Assembly: GCA_949316235.1 (NCBI GenBank) | Contig: OX438743.1 | Span: forward strand, 20,209,771 to 20,273,770 | Length of the DNA stretch: 64,000 nucleotides | Direction: 5' to 3' | Source of the DNA: Oegoconia quadripuncta | Lineage: Eukaryota; Arthropoda; Insecta; Lepidoptera; Autostichidae | Shown here: positions 34,849 to 48,100 of the stretch, piece by piece | Numbering within the stretch: the first letter of the stretch is position 1 | Layout of the letters: each line of letters begins with the position of its first letter | The notes under the pieces: generated by a model | What the model saw: the letters and a program-made list of their open reading frames with translations, nothing else | Databases searched by the model: none | Told to the model about the DNA's origin: nothing | Translations under genes and position numbers: made by a program

Positions 34849-35235
34849 ACCGATGGAGTTAAACAATTTAAAGGCAAAACGTAATCGACTTCGATTAGCC
34901 CCTGAGCCTGCCCTTTGACGATGCGACGTAGCCAGGCATTCAAAACCACAGAGCAAATACTAAGAGAAGAGGGGTCTAAACCATAGACATTACTGCGTAT
35001 GGGTCGTTGAAACAATCAAGATGGCACTGCATTGTGAATGTGAACTCAGTCACTCGCCGATTTCGTTCACGAGCTGTCATTGCATCAAATGCCGAATTAT
35101 GTGGTGAAAAATTGCATCGAACAAACAAGTGACAAAAAGAAGCAAGGAGTATTAAGTAATAACAAACAATGTATTATTCGTAAAACTACTGAGATAACGG
35201 CGAAAGAGGTTCCCGTGACCATATCTATAGGCCTA

Positions 35236-35537
35236 GGGTTGCCATAACTTCTAGAAGTCAATACGGGACGTTTTCTTTTCTGATGCCGAAAACTCGAACC
35301 TAAGACATTCAATACCGACACGCGGCTTTTGAACCATGTTTTATTATATTTGACTACTTTTGCACGCATGTGCACGTAGTATGAGTTTTCTGACAGATGG
35401 GTATTGATCTGATGAGATAATCTCCACGGTAGTGGCAATCGCGCTCGCACCGCTCACCTCTCTATTCTATTTCCGTATTTTGTCGAAATACGGGACAAAA
35501 TACGGAACATATAGTAATACGGGACGTATGGCAACCC
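35236..35537. repeat. MITE with TIR GGGTTGCCATA
   Basis: 302 bp between TA dinucleotides. GGGTTGCCATA at the left and TATGGCAACCC at the right are inverted. Sub-terminal AATACGGGACG occurs near both ends. It shares its ends with 19347-20039. Confidence 0.75.
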
Positions 35538-36135
35538 TATCTATAGCATATAAATGGTTTGGTGGGATGAGGGGAAGGTCCCCCTATCAAAACTTTTGTA
35601 GCGCCATCTAGAGGCCGCGTCCATCTAATAGCAAATCGACTTCGTGCAATGTGTTTTTAATGTAATCCTATATAAATAGCGGTATTTGAGGATTTGCTAA
35701 GGAAAAACTACCAATAGTTCATTGTATTTAATATTTCCAGTGTATTTAATAAAGCCACGCCTACTACGATGACGTTACGAGCTCATTTAACATGGGTCAA
35801 TCATTCATAACGTCTCCTTTTCATACTTGATCCGCGTTCAAAACAAACCAAGAGTACTGAACATATACCCCGCTGGGATAGCCCTGTCTTTTACATTGTT
35901 TACAGCTTAATATGTTCTGATAATAGCCCTACGACATTCCAAATATCGTGTTGCGTAACTTAAGACGCACGTTTTCACTTTAAACATTTTTAAAGTGGCA
36001 GCGAGTGTTAATGGGGATTGTAGCTTAACGTCTAGTCCTGGTGCGTCGTTGCGGTACCTGCGGCCGGTGGGGGCGGGCCGGGCGGGGGCGCAGCGTGCGC
36101 GTGGGCGTGGGGCTGGGCGTGGGGCCGCGCCGCCC

Positions 36136-39100
36136 TCAGCTGTGCGCCGCCATGGCCGCGTCGCCGGCGCGCTCGGCTCGTAGCCACTCCACAAACTCGT
36201 CCAGCATTACGGGCCCTATATCATTATTGTCGTAGTTTTTATTCAATTCAGATATGGTTTGTGCCAAGCGTCGGTTAACCATGGAATGAAGGACCGACCG
36301 ACCGACCAAGTCGTCTCGACTCACTTTTTAGCAATTACGACGTTTTGAAAAGTCGGGTAAAAAAATAAAATGTATAATCGCGATTCACTATGGGGGAACT
36401 GGGTGTATGTGCTAGTGTATACACTGATGTATGTGCTAGTGTAAACACTGATGTATGTGCTAGTGTATACACTGATCTATGTGCTAGTGTATACACTGAT
36501 CTATTTGCTGGTGTATACACTGATCTATGTGCTAGTGTATACACTGATCTATGTGCTAGTGTATACACTGATCTATGTGCTAGTGTATACACTGATCTAT
36601 TTGCTGGTGTAAACACTGATCTATGTTCTAGTGTATTTATTTATTTATATAGAAATCACACAGCATATAATTACATTTAAAAACATTTCTTGGAATTTTT
36701 AAAGCCAAATTTATCGATTTCTAATTTACAATTTAAATATTAACCGGTACCCAGCTAACTTTAATAGTAAATAAGCTAAAAACTGACTTATGTGCTAGTA
36801 TATGGACTATGTATGGGCTGGTGTATATGCTAGTATTTGCAATACGGTAGGCGCTGTTGAGGAAGTATTTTTACCAAATGCTTATATAATTAGTAATCAT
36901 GATCATCAGATCAGTGCAATATAAACTAAGATACAAAATAAAAGCTATTCTAAGAATTTTCTGACCGCATTGTAATTAGGTTCGTTTGTTGGTGTGTGTA
37001 TTAATTCTTCTAATTTTTGCGCTGGTATAAGTGTTAGTTAATGCGCTGGTGTATGTGCTAGTGTATGCGCTAGTAAAAGAACTATTCATGCACTGGTATA
37101 AGTGCTAGTTCATGCGCTAGTATAAGTGCTATTCATGTGCTAGTTCATACGCTGGTGTATGTGCTATAGTTGACGCATTACGAACTGAGTCGTCGGGCCA
37201 TAAACGTCAATAACGATAGGAATGTGCAACGCAATGCAGTTCGTTATCGATAAAGCTACCTGCGTACGCGCTGTCGATGAGTCACTGTGACCCTCATTAG
37301 CACTCTGACTCCTGATTGGTCGTTACGATGCGCCGTTAGGGTTGTTGTTTTGCTATAAATGTAATTAATGTAATGAAATGTACACAGTCACCTTTGACAC
37401 TTTCTTGTGCACAATGGAGAATTTATTTTCTAACGTGGGTTTGAATAAATTAAAAGGTGATATCAACGCTCTAGCTCGGACTGTAATTCACAACGTGTTC
37501 CTGTCTTTCAACGAATTGAAAAGTGATCCCGAGAAAATAAGTTTACTCAACTTCAATAAACCACGTGACATGGCAGCGCTATTTTGTGGAGTTAGTAGAG
37601 CGACCGTGGACCGCATAAAGACAGAAGTCACCCAATCGGGCAGCCCGAATATACCGAGAGCAAATTATAAGAAACCTGCGACTGTCACCGATATAGACAG
37701 TTTTGATATAAGTGTACTGCGACGCACGATTGATTCATTTTATGACAACGGAGAGTATCCATCCGTGACTAAAATTTTAGAAAAATACCGAGAACAGATG
37801 CCTGATTTTAAGTGCGGGTATTCTTCAATGAGAAAAATTTTAAAGAAAGTTGGCTTTAAATATAAGCAAAATGCCGAAGGACGGAAGTATTTAATGGAAA
37901 GAATCGACATAGTCTGTGCCAGAATGGACTTTTTAAGAAAACTGGACATGCTCAGAAAAACAAATGATCAACGGCCACGATTTTATCTTGACGAGACATG
38001 GGTTAATCAAAACCACTCAAGAAAACGCATGTGGCTTGGAAACAATGATGAAGGTGGTTTCAAGAATCAGCCCGTAGGAAAGGGCCAGAGATTAATTGTT
38101 TGCCATGCCGGCTCTGGAAAGACTGGCTTTGTTCCGGAGGCAAAGTTAATCTTTAAAGCCGTTAAATCCAAGGACGCTGACTACCATACTGAAATGGATG
38201 GTAACACATACACAGAATGGTTTTCTGATTTATTAAATGTGCTTGAAGAACCTTCTGTCATAGTCATCGATAACGCCAGCTACCATTCGATGCAACTGGA
38301 ACGGATACCCACATCGTCTACAAAAAAAAGTGACATTCAAGAATGGTTGACAAAGAAGAACATTTCTTTTTTGAATACAGATATAAAGGAAGAATTGTTA
38401 AGAAAAGTGAAAGCTAGTAACCCGAAGAAGATTTATGCCTTAGATCAGCTGGCAAACGAACGGGGTCATGAAGTGATAAGACTGCCACCATATCATTGTC
38501 AATATAACCCCATCGAACTCATCTGGGCTCAAGTCAAAGGAGAAGTTGCTGCAAATAACCATACATTCAAGATTGCAGATGTTGAAATCCTTCTCCACAA
38601 GGCTATAGATAATGTTACGCAAGAAGATTGGGCCAAATGTGTGAAGCATGCCGAGGAGCTCCAGGACAAAGACTTACAGAAAGCCATTTTAAGAGACGAA
38701 GCCCCGCCACTGATAATAAATCTACAGGAAGATGACACAGATGATGAAGATTCGGATGAGGATGAATAATTAATAATCCCCTAGGGATATTTTTTATTTA
38801 TTAATTTATTGCAAAAAACGGCCCTTTTCAGGGCCACAACACGATCTACAGTGTTTCATTCGATCAACACGATCTATAATTATTGTATATATGCACCTCG
38901 ACCACTCTTACGCACATCACTATGCCGCTCTATTGTTATGGACGTATTTCTATAGGTGCGAGCGAGATAGACAGATAAAAATGATTTATGGCCCGACGAC
39001 TCAGTTCGTAATGCGTCTACTATAGTGTATACGGTGCGACTCACATGCGCCGTCCGCGTCGTAGGTGGTGAGGTGTACGTCGACGGTGCGACTGAACTCG

Positions 39101-42100
39101 AGGATGTTGCACCACTGGTCGCGGTTGACGACGCGGTACCGGCGCTCGCGCTGCAGGAACTCGGCCAGCGGCGCCCGCAGCGCCCAGCGGGGCAGCAGCA
39201 CGCCCAGCAGAGCTCGAGCCGTGCCCGTGTCCAGTGAACGCTGGTCCTTATCCTGCCAGGGTGATGGCGATAAGTCAGTGTTACGACACAAGTTTCAATT
39301 AAATCTTGGGAAAGATCGGCACATAAAAAGAATTAATCTATGTACACCAAAACTCAAAATATACATAATGTACTCAAAAACCGTATATATGCACGTACGG
39401 CTTGTAATCTTTACCCGACTGTCCCAGGAAGGAGTGTAATGTTTAGAAAGTATGTAACTAGATACCTATATCGACTGATTTTTAAGTGCAAAGTGTCGTT
39501 AGATTCGTCTTAATTCGCACTGTGACATTCATTTTATGGTAAAATATCTAACATGGCGCCCGCAAAATACAAAATGGCGTCTACTTCTGAGCATTCAAGC
39601 GAATGGTTTGACGGATTTTGTAGTAGACTTTTTATTATTTAATCTGACATAAACTCAATCATCCAAAACCTTGGCTGTGAGTGTAGTAATTGCTACTTAC
39701 CCTAGCGAAGTCATATGAATATCTGTATACAGCCTTAAATACATAGGGGTCATTGAGTAAATTGCGTAGGTAATCTAATTTGTTTTGCAACTTGTACACA
39801 TTATCGCACTGGAGCTCCGTTAGGCCTGCAACAAAAAGAAACCATTTTAATGTCAATTTAAGGGCTACGAGTGCTTCATTGTTAAATTAGTCTTTTATGC
39901 TATGAAAACATCGTAGTTTTTTTGTAGTGAGAATGTACGATTCCCTTACCTTTTTGCCATTCATCCTGTGTAAAGAAACCCATTTGTTTAGCTCCCATCT
40001 TGTACGCAATGACTAGCATTACCACGTTCTCTGGATCCACGCCCAGGTCTTGGCAAAACTTTTCCATTCCTTCTGGCCCTGGAGACAATAAAGCAAAATA
40101 GATTTGACTAAAAATTTACTCTTGTGTTAACTTAAAGTATCAAGAGAGTAAATAAATCATTGGTGTAAACAAGAAATTTCTTCCGTGTATAGTCCTGACC
40201 TGAAACCTGATATGCCTACACCAGTCATGTTCTTTATACATGGTGGAAATTACGAAACCGGCTCTGGTGATGTTGATAATTACGGGCCAGATTTCTTTAT
40301 GGAACACGGAGTAATTTTGGTCACTATAAATTACAGGCTTGAAGTTTTAGGATTCCTGTCAGTAGACACTCCTGAAGTACCAGGAAACGCTGGCATGAAA
40401 GACCAAGTAGAAGCGTTGAAATGGGTTAATAGAAATATATGAAAATTCGGTGGTGATCCTGACAATATTACTATTTTTGGGCAGAGTGTTGGAAGTGTGT
40501 CGGTCATTCTACACATGGTGTCACCAATGTCAAAGGGATTATTCAAGAGAGTAATTGCAATGAGCGGTGTGCCGAACTGTGATTGGGTGATTCCTTATGA
40601 ACCACGTAGACGGGCATTCGTACTTGGTAAAGACTTAGGAATAGATACAAACGATCCCAATGCACTTGTAGAGTTCATGCGAAAGCTACCTGTAGAGAAA
40701 TTGGTCAACAAAAATACTGCTATTCTGGCGACAGAACAAGTTAATGACCTACCTTATAAAGTGCATCACTATGGACCAGTAATTGAGACAGATTTCAATG
40801 AAAACCATTTCATGACTATAAACACTTCCGATGCATTGAAAAATGGTAATTTTAATCATGCACAACTGATGATTGGTCACACAAGTGAAGAATTGCTCAT
40901 AGAATTGTCTGAATTTGAAAAACATAAAACTAATTACTATTTATACTCAGAAACCCTTGTTCGTAGAAAATTTTTATATTACATCACTGCAAACGAGATA
41001 TTAGAAATATCAGACCTTATCCGTGACCACTACTTCTCCAACAAACCTATGAGCGAAGTGACTTGGAGGGAAATTTTGACCTTCCTCAACGAATCTGTTT
41101 ATTATTACGATATTTATAAATTTCTTAAACTATTTAGATTCCAGCAAATGAGTAAAAACGAAATATTTCTGTATAGATTCTCTTGCGAGTCTGACAGGAA
41201 TATCTATGGTAAAGAAGGCGCTAGGTATGGATTGACTGGAGCTGCTCATCAAGATGATCTGGTATACTTGTTCGATCCAAAGAAAGTTCAATTGAAACTG
41301 GACAAAAACAGCAAAGAATACAACATGGTGAGGCAAACTTGTGCTCTTTATACTAACTTCGCGAAATATGGGTAAGTTTTTAATGGATTGCATTCCATCC
41401 AACCGAATCATACTGTAGGTGTCTAAATTATACCAAATATTATGTATACCAAATGGTCGCGGGTTCGAATCCCGCTAGGGCCATATGTTTGTATGATGAG
41501 TTTCGGATACTTAATGGGTAAAATACCATCACCACATTGCACAGAATGTGGGGTCACAGAAGACGTATATCATATTTTAATGGAATGTTTTTGGAACGAT
41601 GCAGAAAGAAGGCAACAAAATCAAAATCAAAATCAAAAATATTTTATTCAATGTAGGATACAAAAATATCACTTATTGAAAGTCAACATGTTATTACTTT
41701 TTTTTAAACTACATCGCTTCGCAAGGTGTTATGGTTAGGGAGAAGAAGCGACAAGAAACTCCGCAACAACACATCTTTTCAATTTGTTTCCATCTTTACA
41801 ATAATATTACATTTTAATATTACATATTACAAAACAATAGCAATTAACATAACGACCAGCTAACACCAGACCTCCTTATCGCCTAAATAATCATCTATCC
41901 TGTAATAACCCTTCTTACACAGAGTTTCTTTAATGTGGCGTTTAAATTTCTGCTCTGTTAAACTCAATACATGTTCTGGTATTTTATTGTAAAAGCGTAT
42001 GCTGTGTCCCACAAAGGATGTGCTAACCTTGCTAAGTCTAAATTGTGGAATTTCAATTTTATTTTTGTTTCTAGTATTCAAATTATGATTATCAGAATGT

Positions 42101-45100
42101 TTACGAAATAGGCATATATTTTTGCGTACATACATTATACTGTCATATATATATTGAGATGCAACAGTTAAAATACTTATTTCTTTAAACAGTTCTCTTA
42201 GAGAATCACGGCAGCGTAAATTATATATTGCTCTGATTGCTCTTTTTTGTAGAACAAATATTGTTTGAATATCTGCAGCCCTACCCCACAGTAGTATACC
42301 ATAAGACATAATGCTATGAAAGTAAAATAAACGAGCCTCGCTGTTTTAATGTCAGTAAGTTGTCTAATCTTACGAACAGCATAAGCAGCTGAACTGAGCC
42401 TGCTCGCAAGTGTCTCAATATGCGACCCCCACTGTAGTGTGGAGTCCAAAGTGATGCCAAGAAAAACAGTGTTCTCAACAAATTCCAATGCTTCACTATT
42501 TAACTTTAGGTTGTTTTCCCCCTGCCTTACATTAGGTAAGGAAAACTTAATACATTTGGTTTTCTTAGCATTTAGGACTAAATTATTCACAGTAAACCAG
42601 TTCGAAACCTGTGAAAGAGTATCGTTTACATCGTCAATATCATTCGACTCTCTCTTTATTTTGAATATAAATGAAGTGTCATCAGCAAACAACACAATAT
42701 CAACCAGGTTCCGAACTAAATAAGGCAAGTCGTTAATATAAACTAAAAACATAAAAGGACCCAGAATTGATCCTTGAGGCACTCCCATTTTCACAAAAGA
42801 TCCTGAAGATTTTTCCAGATTTACTTGAACTTTTTGAATTCTATTTTCTAAATAAGAAGTTAATAAGTCGAGGGCTTTGCCGTGCACCCCATAATGTTCT
42901 AATTTAAATAAAAGCGTTTTGTGATCCACACAATCGAATGCCTTTGAAAGATCGCAAAACACACCGATTGCATCGCTGCGATCTTCCCAGGCATTATAAA
43001 TATTTTTAATTAGAGCTACACCAGCATCCGTTGTCGAGCGACCGTTAGTAAAGCCAAACTGTTTATCATGTAGTAGTCCATTTGTATTGAAATGACACAG
43101 TAGTAGTAGTAAGTAAGTAACCTGTACTTAGTAAAATTTTTGAGAAACTTATTCTGGGTCAAATACTGTGTCATTTCAATACAAATGGACTACTACATGA
43201 TAAACAGTTTGGCTGATGAATGGAGATGGGCCTGTAATTATTGAGATCGTTTTTACATCCTGATTTAAAGAGAGGTACAACCTTACTATGTTTCATCAGT
43301 TCAGGAAAGACACCTTGATCAATACTCGCATTGAAAATTAAGGCTAAGTAAGGAGCGATCGTAGTAACAATATGACTCAACAGCTTTACCGACATGCCCC
43401 AGACATCTTCAGCTTTTTTTAACTTTAGCGTTTTGAAAGCCTTTATAACTTCGAGAGGGTCAACATACCTAAATTTAAAAATAGTGTGGCATTTTTTTAC
43501 ATTAGTTACCATCAATGATTTAGCACGATTTGGTGATGAATCTAGTATTTCAGTAGTTTTGACTGGAATATTTACAAAAAAATTTTCAAAATGCTGAGCT
43601 ACTTCTATATCGCGATTGATAAGTCTATTATTAATTTTAATTGAATATCCATTGTCACGTGGTTTAACACATGACGTTTCCCTATTTATAACCTTCCAGA
43701 CTGCTTTAATCTTGTTATCAGCAATATTTACAATATTACTAATGTATCTGGACTTAGCAGCAGTACAAACTTTTTTAAATATTTTTGAATAATTTTTAAC
43801 AAATTCGCGGAACTCTAGGTCACCCTGCCTAATTGTCCTATCTTCATAGAGCTGAAACAACTTATCTCTACTTATTCGAATCCCTTTCGTGGCCCAGTTA
43901 CTGAATTTAAATTTATTTGTATTTTTAACTTTTTTAATTTGAAAGATTTGTTCAAACTCTTTATTCAAAACATTGAAGAAATCTGTATAAAATTTATCAC
44001 AGTCAATTGTTTCAGACGAAGGTAAAGGTAATTTATTTAGCAAAACTTCTTTATATATTTCTACTTTTTCTGCAGGTATAGGTCTAGTAATGAATTCTAC
44101 TGTGGGATTGGATAACTTAATTAACGGAAAAGCAACAAGTTGCCCACAGTGATCAGACCTTAAACAGTTTAGTATAGACTGATCAATGAAATTACAGTTA
44201 CAGAAAAAGTTATCTATGCAAGTGGCTGTAGATTCAGTGATTCTAGTAGGCTCTAGGAATACGTTGTTTAAATTAAAAGACTTAAATAAACTTATTATTC
44301 GAGTAGTTAACGACTTCTGCTCCAGCAAATCTACATTAAAATCACCACAGACTATAACTGACTTTGTCCCTCTAGTTACTAGTTTTAGCACATCTTCCAT
44401 GACCGACTCAAACAAATTAAAGTTGTAAACATAAGGAGGTCTGTATACGCAAATAACAATGTAATTCTCCAACTCCACAGATGAAAGTTCAATAGTACAT
44501 TCAATCGAAAGTGCAACAACATCTTTGCGTTCCTTCGCTTTTAAATTATTTTTAATTAAAATTAAGGAACCTCCATGTGTCTTAAATTGTCGATGGAATG
44601 AACTAATACAATAATAATTGTCATTTGAGATAATCATTTCGGTTTGTTTTAGCCAATGTTCAGTAATACATACAATATCGATGGTGTTGTGTTTCTATAA
44701 AAACATCTCTATTTCTAGTTCTTTGCCAGAAAAGCACTGAATATTTTGATGAAATATTGTAAGTCGATTTGGCTTTTCCTTTGTCTTTTTACCTAGTTTA
44801 AAAATCGAGACTGCTCTAAGTCCCTCGTCTCAGCAGGAGTCACATCCCTATTATTATAAATAATAGGTGATTTGATACCCCTAGAAGGGCCCTCCATTAC
44901 AAAAAAGGATCTACCATTGACTGGTATCGTATAAATAGGTAAATTATAGGCTAACAACATAGCCAATTGTTTTATATAATATTTTGAAAGATATAGTTTA
45001 TCTTTCGTTAAAAAAAGATTCCTAATAAACTTATTAGTGTCAAAAAATTTAAATTTGTCATTATAAAATATCATGTTAGTTTGTAACCTATTCAAATTCT

Positions 45101-48100
45101 GGATATAGTTATTTTCATCACTTGATAAGCAATGTGAATAACCAAAAGCACAAGTAATAATTTTTTTTACATTTAAAGAAGCAAGGAATTCAAAATTTGT
45201 TGTAAGTTGTTTTTTTGAAACACCCAATCCATTACCAACTAATATTATAATACTACAGTTTTTATCATAATCTGTAAAACTCTTCATACAATTAAACACC
45301 TGTTGATATGAAGCACCTGGCATACACATATTTATGACCTTCTGCTCAGTGTTGAACTGCATATAACTACCCAGATCTTTACCTATCCCATCAGAGAAGA
45401 TGTATATTCTAGGTGTTGAGGCCTCGGGAGAAGTAGGCGAGTGACCTGGTGTAGCGGACGACGGCTCCGGTACTGGTATGGGACCCGATGTAGGAGTAAG
45501 TCTCAGAGTACGCGTGGGGTCCACTGCGGAGGCACATATGGATGCAAGCATGGGGTCATTGACAGTGCCTGCAACTTGTTTATCAGCTGGGAGATCATTT
45601 AGCAGCAGCTCCGTTAACTCAGCATTTGACGCAGATATGTTAACCATCTCAGACACTACCTGTGTATATTCAGTCCACTGAGATTGAGTGTTGTAAAGTT
45701 TTTCAGTCATATCTCTGAGGTCATTTTCTAAATTAATTATTTTTAAATTTAATAGTTGTATTCCATTGTCATAGTCTTCCCTGGCTTTTGTTGCACTTTG
45801 CTCAAACTCAAGTACTAACTTTCTCTTCAATTGTTTACATCTATAACCGATTTGACGTTTAAGCCGTTCTGAATTAATATTGGCAACTTCAAATAGTATA
45901 TAATTTGTTTGAGATAGGAGGTTGTAACAGTGTCTTGGCGTCACCAAACTCGGTGATGGCCAGGATGCTGAACAAAACTGTGAATCTAGGTATTAAGCGG
46001 CGGTGATGGGGTTTCAAGCAGATACTATGAGGGTGGCATATTCTGTACAGAACCAACCCTCTTAAAAAAATTTGTAGATAAAAAAAAAAGCCTCGTTGCT
46101 TAATGTGGAACTAGATGGCGCTGTGTATGTGCAAAAGACATTTATTTATCATTCATAAAAATTGTGGACAGAAAATCAAAAAAAAAACGTCTAAACGTAA
46201 TCATCATCATGCCAGCCACAGGACGTCCATTGCTAAACATAGGCCTCTCCCATAGATTTCCAAAGCGAACAGTTGGAAGCGGCATACATTAAGAGACTTC
46301 CGATGACCTTCATTAGGTCGTTTATCCACACTGCGTTTGCCGATGCCTGGTTTCCACTTAGGAACTTGAATACCCCACCAGCCACCAATTCTTCGTGTTG
46401 TACCCTGGCCCTTCGTTTTGTCCGCCTCCGTTGATCAATGTAAACAACATTAGGTTTACGATTCGGAGATCGCGGGTTCGATCCCCAGCGGGGTACATGT
46501 TTAAGTACTCGGTTTGGTTGGTGGTAGGGCATTTTAAATGTCCGCTTGGCTAGCTACCACCATCGTATCTAAATCTGCCGCCAAGCAGCAATGTTAATAG
46601 CATTGAAGATAACCAGTCCCCCAAATGTGTTGGGGTTTCCGGGTCAGTACGCTTCCACCTTCGACCTCATATTAACTTAATATCAGGTGTGATTGAGGTC
46701 AAGTACCAACCCGTTGTGCATAAAAAAAACCTACAGATGTCGTAATTCCTGATTCGATCTCGTAGTGAAACGTCGACTAACTCGCTGCGTGAACTCGACC
46801 TTTCTTGCGAGGCCCATAGCAAGTGAGCGACCACGTGTGCGCCATAAGTCATGACTGGTAACAGATTAATTAAAGAATGCCTTTAAGGACTGACTTTAGT
46901 TTTGGTAATACAGGTGTTTTTCATTACTGTTTTAAACTGACTGATGATATAATATATTTTCCAGAAATCCAACACCCGATTCCACGTTGGGTGTGACGTG
47001 GCCCTCATACAACAATATCACCGAAACTTACATGGACATTGGACAGACTTTGACTCTTAACAAAGCACTGGACGCAGACGCAATTGTCTTCTGGAAGGAG
47101 ATGTTTGATAGAGCTGGAATTGAGTTTTAATTTTTGAAATTTTGAAACTAAGTACTCACTTAGTTTACTTACGATGTTTAATAATTAACTTTAGGAATTT
47201 TGTGGAGTTAATTGGATTAATATTTAATATCATCTAATAATGTTCTTCTCTCTTCGCTGTGGTGGATTATGTTATATGCGTTATACTTCTTATTGTTGTA
47301 CAATAAAGAATATTTTGTTTGCTTGTTTGATTATGGACTTTAAATTTAACAAATTCACAGTCCCTAAATAAAATTCAATACCTATACATATTGGAACAGT
47401 CAATAATAACAGCAATTTGAGCCCTTTACAGCTCTATTGAATGCAATACGTGAATGATATCTATAAATATAATACGGCTGAGGAAATAAATGACGTGATA
47501 AATGTTGGTGACGTGTTAAACGAGTAAGTTTCTTCCTTGGTCCTACCTTCTCATAACCCCAAAAGTCCGATTTGCCTTATGAATATACCTTAGCACAATC
47601 TTGTTGCCGCTTATTATTATTATTTTATATATCAATAAATATTTATTTAGTACACCTATATATTTATGTTTGTATTTTGTTGTTGTAGGTATATTTGTCT
47701 ATCGATCTATGTACGAGTATGTATGTGTATGTAAATATATGAAATTTATTCACGTAGTTTGTATCTCCATCCCTATTTAATACCGCACAACCTACCTATT
47801 TCAAATGTACTGTCCTTATTAAAGGTCGCCTGGAAGAGATCGCTTAAATATTCTTACCACTTTTCGGAAACTGTATTTTCTTTTCTGTTGTGCAATAAAG
47901 TGTATTTGTATTGTATTGTAAATATTAAACAATGTCTAGGTTTTGATTACTTAGGCACGTCATCTTTGTATAATAGGTAATAAATTCACTTCGAGTATTC
48001 TACTGTTTTTTTTTCTGCAAAACAACTTACAAATATGTAATATGTAGTCATATAAAAATAACTTTGTCAGATAAATCACTTTTATCGTAACTACTTTGAA

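Larger units (their letters stand above)
33625..35235. other. Intergenic with small inverted-repeat elements
   Basis: It contains a short MITE-P (34166-34308) and a second fold-back element (34673-34848). AT-rich stretches around ATCGATCG words (34050-34110, 34510-34690) suggest more decayed MITEs. No gene is supported. Confidence 0.5.
41622..46080 (-). mobile_element. CR1-like (Zenon-type?) non-LTR retrotransposon, nearly complete but broken
   Basis: About 4.4 kb on the minus strand, with ORF1 then ORF2 (endonuclease, reverse transcriptase) and a 3' tail of CAAAAT-type repeats (AAATCAAAATCAAAATC on the plus strand at 41622). ORF1 is open. ORF2 has a stop, a frameshift and an inverted duplication. 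It fills the intron of the esterase relic. The clade call rests on the esterase-like ORF1, the APE-type endonuclease and the repeat tail; the exact family is inference. Confidence 0.85.
41436..46160 (+). repeat. SINE-B split by LINE insertions
   Basis: The SINE-B head (GCGGGTTCGAATCCCGCTAG, 41459) and its tail (GTTGCTTAATGTGGAACTAG at about 46098) are separated by 4.6 kb that contains LINE sequences. The SINE copy appears to predate the LINE. The join is inferred from the two ends only. Confidence 0.55.
40193..47130 (+). pseudogene. Carboxylesterase relic (two 3' exons) with an in-frame stop
   Basis: Carboxylesterases hydrolyse esters such as hormones, odorants or xenobiotics (family knowledge). 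Exon 40193-41372 (acceptor AG at 40191-40192, donor GTAAGT) and last exon 46965-47130 join in phase and end [13 protein letters not shown]. Family marks are [15 protein letters not shown] (oxyanion loop), [19 protein letters not shown], the nucleophile elbow GQSVGS (Ser codon 40485-40487), the acid-residue region GHTSEE, and the catalytic His in [11 protein letters not shown]. Two defects are visible. The N-terminal coding exon(s) (about 100 residues in the family) are not found on this strand before 40193. A TGA at 40440-40442 interrupts NI*KFGGDP, where relatives have a sense codon. The body is otherwise open for nearly 400 codons. It lies antisense in a DCUN1D4/5 intron; its own intron holds a CR1-like LINE and SINEs. 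AATAAA at 47302 suits its 3' end. Confidence 0.88.

Noticed and set aside
35907..36235. Arg/Ala/Pro-rich frames on both strands over the GC-rich region
   Set aside because: They overlap the last exon and 3' UTR of DCUN1D4/5 in other frames; typical GC-rich artefacts.
36335..36680. Repeat proteins on both strands (YTLAHRSV and VCASVYTD units)
   Set aside because: Produced by the 24-bp minisatellite, which is open on both strands because its period is a multiple of three.
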